64,000 nt of DNA from Megachile rotundata (taxonomy: Eukaryota; Arthropoda; Insecta; Hymenoptera; Megachilidae). The notes beneath the pieces were generated by a model. That model was not told the origin of the DNA and searched no databases. It worked only from the letters and a program-made list of their open reading frames with translations. A program made the translations under genes and the position numbers. Location of the stretch: positions 1,674,001-1,738,000 of the forward strand of contig NW_027473318.1 of NCBI RefSeq assembly GCF_050947335.1. Direction: 5' to 3'. Below are positions 1-16,200 of the stretch, piece by piece; position 1 is the first letter of the stretch; each line of letters starts with the position of its first letter.

Positions 1-500
1 ATACATCACAATCATACAATCACAATCATACAATCGCAATCATACAATTACAATATCCCAAATACAATCTCACAAATACAATCATACAATCACAATCATA
101 CATATACAATAATACAATCACAATCATACAATCGCAATCATACAATCGCAATCATACAATCGCAATCATACAATTACAGTATCCCAAATACAATCTCGCA
201 AATACAATCATACAATCACAATCATACAATCACAATCATACAATCGCAATCATACTATCACAATCATACAATCACAATCATACAATCACAATCATACAAT
301 CACAGTCACACAATCACAGTCAGACAATCACAGTCATACAATCACAATCGTACTATCACAATCATACAATCACAATCATACAATCACAGTCACACAATCA
401 CAGTCATACAATCACAGTCATACAATCACAATCGTACTATCACAATCATACAATCACAATCATACAATCACAATCGTACATTCACAATCATACAATCACA

Positions 501-713
501 ATCGTACAATCACAATCGTACAATCACAATCGTACAATCACAATCGTACAATCACAATCGTACAATCACAATCGTACAATCACAATCGTACAATCACAAT
601 CGTACAATCACAATCGTACAATCACAATCGTACAATCACAATCGTACAATCACAATCGTACAATCACAATCGTACAATCACAATCGTACAATCACAATCG
701 TACAATCACAATC
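501..713. repeat. CpG-periodic CGTAC block, 15 monomers
   Basis: Fifteen consecutive monomers of the form TCGTACAATCACAA put a CpG exactly every 14 bp from 503 to 699. It is the longest uninterrupted CGTAC run I found in the window. Flanking monomers carry CA in place of CG. If cytosines are methylated in this genome, the block would be a dense, evenly phased methylation target in an otherwise nearly CpG-free array; that is inference. Confidence 0.93.
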
Positions 714-1010
714 ATACAATCACAATCATACCATCACAATCATACTTTCACAATCATACAATCACAATCATACAATCACAATCATACAATCACAATCATA
801 CAATCACAGTCATACAATCACAATCATACAATCACAATCATACTATCACAATCATACAATCACAATCATGCAATCACAATCATACAATCACAATCATACA
901 ATCACAATCATACAATCATAATCATACAATCACAATCATACAATCACAGTCATACAATCACAATCATACAATCACAATCATGCAATCTCAATTATACAAT
1001 CACAATCATA

Positions 1011-1050
1011 CAATCATAATCATACAATTACAATCATACATCACAATCAT
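1011..1050. repeat. Example of the 13-mer marker cassette
   Basis: A recurrent cassette runs ATAATCATACAATTAC, then AATCATACATCAC. The last part is a 13-bp monomer (one A lost from ACAATCAC). The same order recurs many times, for example near 1740, 2320, 3830, 4935, 7265, 30170, 30287, 32760, 35075, 45770 and 62985. Because each occurrence removes one base, these cassettes shift the reading frame and the repeat register of everything downstream. They account for the non-multiple-of-14 higher-order lengths. Confidence 0.9.
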
Positions 1051-2410
1051 ACAATCACAATCATACAATCACAATCATACAATCACAATCATACTATCAC
1101 AATCATACAATCACAATCATACAATCACAATCCTACAATCACAATCATACAATCACAATCATACAATCACAATCATACAATCACAATCATACAATCACAA
1201 TCATACATTCAAAATCATGCAATCACAATCATACAATCACAATCATGCAATCACAATCATACAATCTTAATCATACAATCACAATCATTCAATCACAATC
1301 GTACAATCACAATCGTACAATATCAATCGCACAACCACAATCACATAATCACACTCATACAATCACAATCATACAATCACAATCATACCATCACAATCAT
1401 GTAATCACAATCATACAATCGCAATCATACAATTACAATATCCCAAATACAATCTCCCAAATACAATCATACAATCACAATCGTACAATCACAATCGTAC
1501 ATTCACAATCATACAATCACAATCATACAATCACAATCATACAATCACAATCATACAATCACAATCATACAATCACAATCATACAATCACAATCATACAA
1601 TCACAATCATACAATCACAATCATACAATCACAATCATACAATCACAATCATACAATCACATTCATACAATCGCAAGCATACAATCACAATCATACATCT
1701 CAATCATACAATCACAATCATACAATCATAATCATACAATTACAATCATACATCACAATCATACAATCACAATCATACAATCGCAATCATACAATTACAA
1801 TATCCCAAATACAATCTCCCAAATACAATCATGCAATCACAATCATACAATCACAATCATACAATCACAATCATACAATCACAATCATACAATCACAATC
1901 ATACAATCACAATCATACAATCACAATCATACAATCACAATCATACAATCACAATCATACAATAGCATTCATACAATCGCAATCATACAATCACAATCAT
2001 ACAATCGCAATCATACAATCACAATCATACTATCACAATCATACAATCACAATCATACAATCACAATCATACAATCACAATCATACAATCACGATCATAC
2101 AATCACAATCATATAATCACAATCATACATTCAAAATCATGCAATCACAATCATACAATCACAATCATGCAATCACAATCATACAATCATAATCATGCAA
2201 TCACAATCATACAATCACAATCGTACAATCACAATCGTACAATCACAATCGCACAACCACAATCAGACAATCACAATCATACAATCACAATCATACAATC
2301 ACAATCATACAATCATAATCATACAATTACAATCATACATCACAATCATACAATCACAATCATACAATCGCAATCATACAATCACAGTTATACAATCGCA
2401 ATCATACAAT

Positions 2411-2487
2411 TACAATCTCCCAAATACAATCTCCCAAATACAATCTCCCAAATACAATCTCCCAAATACAATCTCCCAAATACAATC
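2411..2487. repeat. TCTCCC island, five divergent 14-bp monomers
   Basis: Five tandem copies of TCTCCCAAATACAA replace the standard monomer. They keep the 14-bp length and register but differ from consensus at five of fourteen positions. The left neighbour is ACAATTAC, as at nearly every island of this class. Smaller islands of two to four copies occur throughout (for example near 1440, 2915, 5029, 28038, 35642, 37797 and 59031). On the - strand each monomer gives a GGG run. Confidence 0.92.
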
Positions 2488-5194
2488 ATACAATCACAAT
2501 CATACAATCACAATCATACAATCACAATCATACTACCACAATCATACTATCACAATCATACAATCACAATCATACAATCACAATCATACAATCACAATCA
2601 TACAATCGCAATCATACATTCAAAATCATGCAATCACAATCATACAATCACAATCATGCAATCACAATCATACAATCAGAATCATACAATCACAATCATT
2701 CAATAACAATCGTACAATCACAATCGTACAATCACAATCGCACAACCACAATCAGACAATCACACTCATACAATCACAATCATACAATCGCAATCATACA
2801 ATCACAATCATACCATCACAATCATACTTTAACAATCATACAATCACAATCATACTATCACAATCATACAATCGCAATCATACAATCACAATCATACAAT
2901 CGCAATCATACAATTACAATCTCCCAAATACAATCTCCCAAATACAATCAAACAATCACAATCATACAATCACAATCATACAATCACAATCGTACAATCA
3001 CAATCATACTATCACAATCGTACAATCACAATCGTACAATCACAATCGCACAACCACAATCAGACAATCACAATCATACAATCACAATCATACAATCACA
3101 ATCATACAATCACAATCATACAATCACAATCATACAATCACAATCATACAATCACAATCATACAATCACAATCATACAATCACAATCATACAATCACAAT
3201 CATACAATCACAATCATACTTTCACAATCATACTATCACAATCATACAATCACAATCATACAATCACAGTCATACAATAACAATCATATAATCACAATCA
3301 TACTATCACAATCATACAATCACAATCATACAATCACAATCATAAAATCACAATCATACAATCACAATCATACAATCACAATCATACAATCACAATCAAA
3401 GAATCACAATCATACAATCACAATCATACAATCGCAAGCATACAATCACAATCATACAATCTCAATCATACAATCACAATCATACAATCACAATCATACA
3501 ATCACAATCATACAATCACAATCATGCAATCACAATCATACCATCACAATCATACTTTCACAATCATACAATCACAATCATACAATCACAATCATACAAT
3601 CACAGTCATACAATCACAATCATACAATCACAATCATACTATCACAATCATACAATCACAATCATGCAATCACAATCATACAATCACAATCATACAATCA
3701 CAATCATACAATCATAATCATACAATCACAATCATACAATCACAGTCATACAATCACAATCATACAATCACAATCATACAATCACAATCATGCAATCTCA
3801 ATTATACAATCACAATCATACAATCATAATCATACAATTACAATCATACATCACAATCGTACAATCACAATCGCACAACCACAATCAGACAATCACAATC
3901 ATACAATCACAATCATAAAATCACAATCATACAATCACAATCATACAATCACAATCATACAATCACAATCAAAGAATCACAATCATACAATCACAATCAT
4001 ACAATCACAATCATACAATCACAATCATACAATCACAATCATACAATCACAATCATACATTCAAAATCATGCAATCACAATCATACAATCACAATCATGC
4101 AATCACAATCATACAATCTTAATCATACAATCACAATCATTCAATCACAATCGTACAATCACAATCGTACAATATCAATCGCACAACCACAATCACACAA
4201 TCACACTCATACAATCACAATCATACAATCACAATCATACCATCACAATCATGTAATCACAATCATACAATCGCAATCATACAATTACAATATCCCAAAT
4301 ACAATCTCCCAAATACAATCATACAATCACAATCGTACAATCACAATCGTACATTCACAATCATACAATCACAATCATACAATCACAATCATACAATCAC
4401 AATCATACAATCACAATCATACAATCACAATCATACAATCACAATCATACAATCACAATCATACAATCACAATCATACAATCACAATCATACAATAGCAT
4501 TCATACAATCGCAATCATACAATCACAATCATACAATCGCAATCATACAATCACAATCATACTATCACAATCATACAATCACAATCATACAATCACAATC
4601 ATACAATCACGATCATACAATCACAATCATATAATCACAATCATACATTCAAAATCATGCAATCACAATCATACAATCACAATCATGCAATCACAATCAT
4701 ACAATCATAATCATGCAATCACAATCATACAATCACAATCGTACAATCACAATCGTACAATCACAATCGCACAACCACAATCAGACAATCACAATCATAC
4801 AATCACAATCATACAATCACAATCATACAATCACAATTATACAATCACAAAAATGCAATCATAATCATACAATCACAATCATACAATCGCAAGCATACAA
4901 TCACAATCATACAATCATAATCATACAATCATAATCATACAATTACAATCATACATCACAATCATACAATCACAATCATACAATCGCAATCATACAATCA
5001 CAATCATACAATCGCAATCATACAATTACAATCTCCCAAATACAATCTCCCAAATACAATCTCCCAGATACAATCATACAATCACAATCATACAATCATA
5101 ATCATACAATTACAATCATACATCACAATCATACAATCACAATCATACAATCGCAATCATACAATCACAATTATACAATCGCAATCATACAATT

Positions 5195-5268
5195 ACAATC
5201 TCCCAAATACAATCTCCCAAATACAATCTCCCAAATACAATCTCCCAAATACAATCTCCCAAATACAA
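5195..5268. repeat. TCTCCC island, five divergent monomers
   Basis: Five TCTCCCAAATACAA copies follow ACAATTACAA. The equivalent islands in the 5.3-kb units (near 8880, 14219 and 19529) have only three copies, so island length changes by whole monomers between paralogues. Confidence 0.9.
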
Positions 5269-5701
5269 TCATACAATCACAATCATACAATCACAATCAT
5301 ACAATCACAATCATACTACCACAATCATACTATCACAATCATACAATCACAATCATACAATCACAATCATACAATCACAATCATACAATCACAATCATAC
5401 AATCGCAATCATACATTCAAAATCATGCAATCACAATCATACAATCACAATCATGCAATCACAATCATACAATCAGAATCATACAATCACAATCATTCAA
5501 TAACAATCGTACAATCACAATCGTACAATCACAATCGCACAACCACAATCAGACAATCACACTCATACAATCACAATCATACAATCACAATCATACAATC
5601 ACAATCATACCATCACAATCATACTTTAACAATCATACAATCACAATCATACTATCACAATCATACAATCACAATCGTACATTCACAATCATACAATCAC
5701 A

Positions 5702-6095
5702 ATCGTACAATCACAATCGTACAATCACAATCGTACAATCACAATCGTACAATCACAATCGTACAATCACAATCGTACAATCACAGTCACACAATCACAG
5801 TCATACAATCACAGTCATACAATCACAATCGTACTATCACAATCATACAATCACAATCATACAATCACTATCGTACATTCACAATCATACAATCACAATC
5901 GTACAATCACAATCGTACAATCACAATCGTACAATCACAATCGTACAATCACAATCGTACAATCACAATCGTACAATCGCAATCGTACAATCACAATCGT
6001 ACAATCACAATCGCACAATCACAATCGTACAATCACAATCGTACAATCACAATCGTACAATCACAATCGTACAATCACAATCGTACAATCACAAT
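5702..6095. repeat. Two CpG-periodic CGTAC blocks
   Basis: Six CpGs at 14-bp steps run from 5704 to 5774. A CAGTC-variant stretch follows, and then fourteen CpG-bearing steps from 5900 to 6082, including one CGCACAATC form and one with an additional CGCAATCG. The ACATTCAC variant precedes the second run, as it does in most other blocks of this class. Confidence 0.9.
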
Positions 6096-7022
6096 CATGC
6101 AATCACAACCATACCATCACAATCATACTTTCACAATCATACAATCACAATCATACAATCACAATCATACAATCACAGTCATACAATCACAATCATACAA
6201 TCACAATCATACTATCACAATCATACAATCACAATCATGCAATCACAATCATACAATCACAATCATACAATCACAATCATACAATCACAATCATACAATC
6301 GCAATCATACAATTACAATATCCCAAATACAATCGCAATCATACAATTACAATATCCCAAATACAATCTCCCAAATACAATCATACAATCACAATCATAC
6401 ATACACAATCGTACAATCACAATCATACAATCGCAATCATACAATCGCAATCATACAATCACAGTCACACAATCACAGTCATACAATCATAATCATACAA
6501 TTACAAACATACATCACAATCATACAATCACAATCATACAATCGCAATCATACAATTACAATATCCCAAATACAATCTCACAAATACAATCATACAATCA
6601 CAATCATACATATACAATAATACAATCACAATCATACAATCGCAATCATACAATCGCAATCATACAATCGCAATCATACAATCGCAATCATACAATTACA
6701 GTATCCCAAATACAATCTCGCAAATACAATCATACAATCACAATCATACAATCACAATCATACAATCGCAATCATACTATCACAATCATACAATCACAAT
6801 CATACAATCACAATCATACAATCACAGTCACACAATCACAGTCAGACAATCACAGTCATACAATCACAATCGTACTATCACAATCATACAATCACAATCA
6901 TACAATCACAGTCACACAATCACAGTCATACAATCACAGTCATACAATCACAATCGTACTATCACAATCATACAATCACAATCATACAATCACAATCGTA
7001 CATTCACAATCATACAATCACC

Positions 7023-7165
7023 ATCGTACAATCACAATCGTACAATCACAATCGTACAATCACAATCGTACAATCACAATCGTACAATCACAATCGTACA
7101 ATCACAATCGTACAATCACAATCGTACAATCACAATCGCACAATCACAATCGTACAATCACAATC
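7023..7165. repeat. CpG-periodic CGTAC block, 10 monomers
   Basis: CpGs fall every 14 bp from 7025 to 7151, with one CGCACAATC monomer near the end. The first monomer carries a private CACCATCG variant. The block lies at the place equivalent to 501-713 and 11062-11246 in related segments, so block length differs between paralogues by whole monomers. Confidence 0.9.
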
Positions 7166-7910
7166 ATACAATCACAATCATACAATCACAATCATACAAT
7201 CACAATCATACAATCACAATCATGCAATCTCAATTATACAATCACAATCATACAATCATAATCATACAATTACAATCATACATCACAATCATACAATCAC
7301 AATCATACAATCACAATCATACAATCACAATCATACTATCACAATCATACAATCACAATCATACAATCACAATCCTACAATCACAATCATACAATCACAA
7401 TCATACAATCACAATCATACAATCACAATCATACATTCAAAATCATGCAATCACAATCATACAATCACAATCATGCAATCACAATCATACAATCTTAATC
7501 ATACAATCACAATCATTCAATCACAATCGTACAATCACAATCGTACAATATCAATCGCACAACCACAATCACACAATCACACTCATACAATCACAATCAT
7601 ACAATCACAATCATACCATCACAATCATGTAATCACAATCATACAATCGCAATCATACAATTACAATATCCCAAATACAATCTCCCAAATACAATCATAC
7701 AATCACAATCGTACAATCACAATCGTACATTCACAATCATACAATCACAATCATACAATCACAATCATACAATCACAATCATACAATCACAATCATACAA
7801 TCACAATCATACAATCACAATCATACAATCACAATCATACAATCACAATCATACAATCACAATCATACAATCACATTCATACAATCGCAAGCATACAATC
7901 ACAATCATAC

Positions 7911-10900
7911 ATCTCAATCATACAATCACAATCATACAATCATAATCATACAATTACAATCATACATCACAATCATACAATCACAATCATACAATCGCAA
8001 TCATACAATTACAATATCCCAAATACAATCTCCCAAATACAGTCATGCAATCACAATCATACAATCACAATCATACAATCACAATCATACAATCACAATC
8101 ATACAATCACAATCATACAATCACAATCATACAATCACAATCATACAATCACAATCATACAATAGCATTCATACAATCGCAATCATACAATCACAATCAT
8201 ACAATCGCAATCATACAATCACAATCATACTATCACAATCATACAATCACAATCATACAATCACAATCATACAATCACGATCATACAATCACAATCATAT
8301 AATCACAATCATACATTCAAAATCATGCAATCACAATCATACAATCACAATCATGCAATCACAATCATACAATCATAATCATGCAATCACAATCATACAA
8401 TCACAATCGTACAATCACAATCGTACAATCACAATCGCACAACCACAATCAGACAATCACAATCATACAATCACAATCATACAATCACAATCATACAATC
8501 ACAATCATACAATCACAATTATACAATCACAAAAATGCAATCATAATCATACAATCACAATCATACAATCGCAAGCATACAATCACAATCATACAATCAT
8601 AATCATACAATCATAATCATACAATTACAATCATACATCACAATCATACAATCACAATCATACAATCGCAATCATACAATCACAATCATACAATCGCAAT
8701 CATACAATTACAATCTCCCAAATACAATCTCCCAAATACAATCTCCCAGATACAATCATACAATCACAATCATACAATCATAATCATACAATTACAATCA
8801 TACATCACAATCATACAATCACAATCATACAATCGCAATCATACAATCACAATTATACAATCGCAATCATACAATTACAATCTCCCAAATACAATCTCCC
8901 AAATACAATCTCCCAAATACAATCATACAATCACAATCATACAATCACAATCATACAATCACAATCATACTACCACAATCATACTATCACAATCATACAA
9001 TCACAATCATACAATCACAATCATACAATCACAATCATACAATCACAATCATACAATCGCAATCATACATTCAAAATCATGCAATCACAATCATACAATC
9101 ACAATCATGCAATCACAATCATACAATCAGAATCATACAATCACAATCATTCAATAACAATCGTACAATCACAATCGTACAATCACAATCGCACAACCAC
9201 AATCAGACAATCACACTCATACAATCACAATCATACAATCACAATCATACAATCACAATCATACCATCACAATCATACTTTAACAATCATACAATCACAA
9301 TCATACTATCACAATCATACAATCGCAATCATACAATCACAATCATACAATAACAATCATATAATCACAATCATACTATCACAATCATACAATCACAATC
9401 ATACAATCACAGTCATACAATAACAATCATATAATCACAATCATACTATCACAATCATACAATCACAATCATACAATCACAATCATAAAATCACAATCAT
9501 ACAATCACAATCATACAATCACAATCATACAATCACAATCAAAGAATCACAATCATACAATCACAATCATACAATCGCAAGCATACAATCACAATCATAC
9601 AATCTCAATCATACAATCACAATCATACAATCACAATCATACAATCACAATCATACAATCACAATCATACAATCACAATCATACATTCAAAATCATGCAA
9701 TCACAATCATACAATCACAATCATGCAATCACAATCATACAATCATAATCATGCAATCACAATCGTACAATCACAATCGTACAATCACAATCGTACAATC
9801 ACAATCGCACAACCACAATCATACTATCATAATCATACAATCACAATCATACTTTCACAATCATACAATCACAATCATACAATCACAATCATACAATCAC
9901 AATCATACAACCGCTATCATACAATCGCAATCATACAATCGCAATCATACAATCGCAATCATACAATCGCAATCGTACAATCGCAATCATACAATCGCAA
10001 TCATACAATCACAATCATACAATCACAATCATAAAATCACAAAAATACAAACTTAATCATACAAGCACAATCATACAATCGCAATCAAAGAATCACAATC
10101 ATACAATCACAATCATACAATCGCAAGCATACAATCACAATCATACAATCTCAATCATACAATCACAATCATACAATCACAATCATACAATCACAATCAT
10201 ACAATCACAATCATACATTCAAAATCATGCAATCACAATCATACAATCACAATCATGCAATCACAATCATACAATCACAATCATACAATCATAATCATAC
10301 AATCACAATCATACGATCGCAATCACACAATCACAATCATACCATCACAATCATACAATCACAATCATACAATCATAATCATACAATTACAATCATACAT
10401 CACAATCATACAATCACAATCATACAATCGCAATCATACAATTACAATATCCCAAATACAATCTCCCAAATACAATCATACAATCACAATCATACATACA
10501 CAATCGTACAATCACAATCATACAATCGCAATCATACAATCGCAATCATACAATCACAGTCACACAATCACAGTCATACAATCATAATCATACAATTACA
10601 AACATACATCACAATCATACAATCACAATCATACAATCGCAATCATACAATTACAATATCCCAAATACAATCTCACAAATACAATCATACAATCACAATC
10701 ATACATATACAATAATACAATCACAATCATACAATCGCAATCACACAATCGCAATCATACAATCGCAATCATACAATTACAGTATCCCAAATACAATCTC
10801 GCAAATACAATCATACAATCACAATCATACAATCACAATCATACAATCACAATCATACAATCACAGTCACACAATCACAGTCATACAATCACAATCGTAC

Positions 10901-13248
10901 TATCACAATCGTACTATCACAATCATACAATCACAATCATACAATCACAGTCACACAATCACAGTCATACAATCACAGTCATACAATCACAATCGTACTA
11001 TCACAATCATACAATCACAATCATACAATCACAATCGTACATTCACAATCATACAATCACAATCGTACAATCACAATCGTACAATCACAATCGTACAATC
11101 ACAATCGTACAATCACAATCGTACAATCACAATCGTACAATCACAATCGTACAATCACAATCGTACAATCACAATCGCACAATCACAATCGTACAATCAC
11201 AATCGTACAATCACAATCGTACAATCACAATCGTACAATCACAATCATACAATCACAATCATACCATCACAATCATACTTTCACAATCATACAATCACAA
11301 TCATACAATCACAATCATACAATCACAGTCATACAATCACAATCATACAATCACAATCATACTATCACAATCATGCAATCACAATCATGCAATCACAATC
11401 ATACAATCACAATCATACAATCACAATCATACAATCATAATCATACAATCACAATCATACAATCACAGTCATACAATCACAATCATACAATCACAATCAT
11501 ACAATCACAATCATACAATCACAATCATGCAATCTCAATTATACAATCACAATCATACAATCATAATCATACAATTACAATCATACATCACAATCATACA
11601 ATCACAATCATACAATCACAATCATACAATCACAATCATACTATCACAATCATACAATCACAATCATACAATCACAATCCTACAATCACAATCATACAAT
11701 CACAATCATACAATCACAATCATACAATCACAATCATACAATCACAATCATACATTCAAAATCATGCAATCACAATCATACAATCACAATCATGCAATCA
11801 CAATCATACAATCTTAATCATACAATCACAATCATTCAATCACAATCGTACAATCACAATCGTACAATATCAATCGCACAACCACAATCACACAATCACA
11901 CTCATACAATCACAATCATACAATCACAATCATACCATCACAATCATGTAATCACAATCATACAATCGCAATCATACAATTACAATATCCCAAATACAAT
12001 CTCCCAAATACAATCATACAATCACAATCGTACAATCACAATCGTACATTCACAATCATACAATCACAATCATACAATCACAATCATACAATCACAATCA
12101 TACAATCACAATCATACAATCACAATCATACAATCACAATCATACAATCACAATCATACAATCACAATCATACAATCACAATCATACAATCACAATCATA
12201 CAATCACATTCATACAATCGCAAGCATACAATCACAATCATACATCTCAATCATACAATCACAATCATACAATCATAATCATACAATTACAATCATACAT
12301 CACAATCATACAATCACAATCATACAATCGCAATCATACAATTACAATATCCCAAATACAATCTCCCAAATACAGTCATGCAATCACAATCATACAATCA
12401 CAATCATACAATCACAATCATACAATCACAATCATACAATCACAATCATACAATCACAATCATACAATCACAATCATACAATAGCATTCATACAATCGCA
12501 ATCATACAATCACAATCATACAATCGCAATCATACAATCACAATCATACTATCACAATCATACAATCACAATCATACAATCACAATCATACAATCACGAT
12601 CATACAATCACAATCATATAATCACAATCATACATTCAAAATCATGCAATCACAATCATACAATCACAATCATGCAATCACAATCATACAATCATAATCA
12701 TGCAATCACAATCATACAATCACAATCGTACAATCACAATCGTACAATCACAATCGCACAACCACAATCAGACAATCACAATCATACAATCACAATCAGA
12801 CAATCACAATCATACAATCACAATCATACAATCACAATCATACAATCACAATTATACAATCACAAAAATGCAATCATAATCATACAATCACAATCATGCA
12901 ATCGCAAGCATACAATCACAATCATACAATCATAATCATACAATCACAATCATACGATCGCAATCATACAATCACAATCATACCATCACAATCATACAAT
13001 CACAATCATACAATCATAATCATACAATTACAATCATACATCACAATCATACAATCACAATCATACAATCGCAATCATACAATCACAATCATACAATCAC
13101 AATCATGCAATCACAATCATACAATCATAATCATGCAATCACAATCATACAATCACAATCATACAATCACAATCATACAATCACAATCATACAATCACAA
13201 TCATACAATCACATTCATACAATCGCAAGCATACAATCACAATCATAC
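7911..13248. repeat. 5.3-kb higher-order repeat unit, copy 1 (5338 bp)
   Basis: I phased the unit on the marker ACATCTCAATCA, whose ATCTCAATCA falls at 7911, 13249, 18559 and 23869. Copy 1 is 5338 bp, which is 382 monomers of 14 bp minus ten bases. Landmarks shared with the later copies include ATG-variant monomers at 9079, 9723, 10227 and 11373, a CpG-periodic block at 11064-11233, and CGATCG at 10314 and 12955. Copy-specific differences exist: near 10741 this copy reads TCACACAATC where copy 2 has GCAATCATAC. Unit boundaries are arbitrary in phase. Sequence between copies looks almost identical by eye, which suggests recent amplification. Confidence 0.9.
11062..11246. repeat. CpG-periodic CGTAC block, 13 monomers, unit copy 1
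   Basis: Thirteen CpGs lie at exact 14-bp spacing from 11064 to 11232. A CGCACAATC variant sits inside the run. The block is conserved with the same length in the two following 5.3-kb units. Confidence 0.92.
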
Positions 13249-16200
13249 ATCTCAATCATACAATCACAATCATACAATCATAATCATACAATTACAATCA
13301 TACATCACAATCATACAATCACAATCATACAATCGCAATCATACAATTACAATATCCCAAATACAATCTCCCAAATACAGTCATGCAATCACAATCATAC
13401 AATCACAATCATACAATCACAATCATACAATCACAATCATACAATCACAATCATACAATCACAATCATACAATAGCATTCATACAATCGCAATCATACAA
13501 TCACAATCATACAATCGCAATCATACAATCACAATCATACTATCACAATCATACAATCACAATCATACAATCACAATCATACAATCACGATCATACAATC
13601 ACAATCATATAATCACAATCATACATTCAAAATCATGCAATCACAATCATACAATCACAATCATGCAATCACAATCATACAATCATAATCATGCAATCAC
13701 AATCATACAATCACAATCGTACAATCACAATCGTACAATCACAATCGCACAACCACAATCAGACAATCACAATCATACAATCACAATCATACAATCACAA
13801 TCATACAATCACAATTATACAATCACAATCATACAATCACAATCATACAATCACAATTATACAATCACAAAAATGCAATCATAATCATACAATCACAATC
13901 ATACAATCGCAAGCATACAATCACAATCATACAATCATAATCATACAATCATAATCATACAATTACAATCATACATCACAATCATACAATCACAATCATA
14001 CAATCGCAATCATACAATCACAATCATACAATCGCAATCATACAATTACAATCTCCCAAATACAATCTCCCAAATACAATCTCCCAGATACAATCATACA
14101 ATCACAATCATACAATCATAATCATACAATTACAATCATACATCACAATCATACAATCACAATCATACAATCGCAATCATACAATCACAATTATACAATC
14201 GCAATCATACAATTACAATCTCCCAAATACAATCTCCCAAATACAATCTCCCAAATACAATCATACAATCACAATCATACAATCACAATCATACAATCAC
14301 AATCATACTACCACAATCATACTATCACAATCATACAATCACAATCATACAATCACAATCATACAATCACAATCATACAATCACAATCATACAATCGCAA
14401 TCATACATTCAAAATCATGCAATCACAATCATACAATCACAATCATGCAATCACAATCATACAATCAGAATCATACAATCACAATCATTCAATAACAATC
14501 GTACAATCACAATCGTACAATCACAATCGCACAACCACAATCAGACAATCACACTCATACAATCACAATCATACAATCACAATCATACAATCACAATCAT
14601 ACCATCACAATCATACTTTAACAATCATACAATCACAATCATACTATCACAATCATACAATCGCAATCATACAATCACAATCATACAATAACAATCATAT
14701 AATCACAATCATACTATCACAATCATACAATCACAATCATACAATCACAGTCATACAATAACAATCATATAATCACAATCATACTATCACAATCATACAA
14801 TCACAATCATACAATCACAATCATAAAATCACAATCATACAATCACAATCATACAATCACAATCATACAATCACAATCAAAGAATCACAATCATACAATC
14901 ACAATCATACAATCGCAAGCATACAATCACAATCATACAATCTCAATCATACAATCACAATCATACAATCACAATCATACAATCACAATCATACAATCAC
15001 AATCATACATTCAAAATCATGCAATCACAATCATACAATCACAATCATGCAATCACAATCATACAATCATAATCATGCAATCACAATCGTACAATCACAA
15101 TCGTACAATCACAATCGTACAATCACAATCGCACAACCACAATCATACTATCATAATCATACAATCACAATCATACTTTCACAATCATACAATCACAATC
15201 ATACAATCACAATCATACAATCACAATCATACAACCGCTATCATACAATCGCAATCATACAATCGCAATCATACAATCGCAATCATACAATCGCAATCGT
15301 ACAATCGCAATCATACAATCGCAATCATACAATCACAATCATACAATCACAATCATAAAATCACAAAAATACAAACTTAATCATACAAGCACAATCATAC
15401 AATCGCAATCAAAGAATCACAATCATACAATCACAATCATACAATCGCAAGCATACAATCACAATCATACAATCTCAATCATACAATCACAATCATACAA
15501 TCACAATCATACAATCACAATCATACAATCACAATCATACATTCAAAATCATGCAATCACAATCATACAATCACAATCATGCAATCACAATCATACAATC
15601 ACAATCATACAATCATAATCATACAATCACAATCATACGATCGCAATCACACAATCACAATCATACCATCACAATCATACAATCACAATCATACAATCAT
15701 AATCATACAATTACAATCATACATCACAATCATACAATCACAATCATACAATCGCAATCATACAATTACAATATCCCAAATACAATCTCCCAAATACAAT
15801 CATACAATCACAATCATACATACACAATCGTACAATCACAATCATACAATCGCAATCATACAATCGCAATCATACAATCACAGTCACACAATCACAGTCA
15901 TACAATCATAATCATACAATTACAAACATACATCACAATCATACAATCACAATCATACAATCGCAATCATACAATTACAATATCCCAAATACAATCTCAC
16001 AAATACAATCATACAATCACAATCATACATATACAATAATACAATCACAATCATACAATCGCAATCATACAATCGCAATCATACAATCGCAATCATACAA
16101 TTACAGTATCCCAAATACAATCTCGCAAATACAATCATACAATCACAATCATACAATCACAATCATACAATCACAATCATACAATCACAGTCACACAATC

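Larger units (their letters stand above)
1..7910. repeat. Left satellite domain, rearranged higher-order segments
   Basis: This domain has the same monomers as the rest but no clean long period. Bases 1 to about 900 match the stretch from 6509 at an offset of 6508 bp, dropping to 6242 bp by position 980 (980 pairs with 7222). The change of 266 bp is 19 monomers. A landmark with ATCTTAATC, a TATCAATCGCACAACC variant and ATGTAATC follows the start codons at 1245, 4097 and 7473, spaced 2852 and 3376 bp. The domain looks like older or more shuffled relatives of the 5.3-kb unit to its right. No gene or non-satellite sequence was seen. Confidence 0.85.

Noticed and set aside
110..6620. CATATACAAT near 101, 6609, 10704, 16028 and 21338 as a promoter-like TATA element
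   Set aside because: It is a two-substitution satellite monomer that recurs at higher-order spacing (offsets 6508, 4095, 5324, 5310). Nothing downstream looks transcribed.
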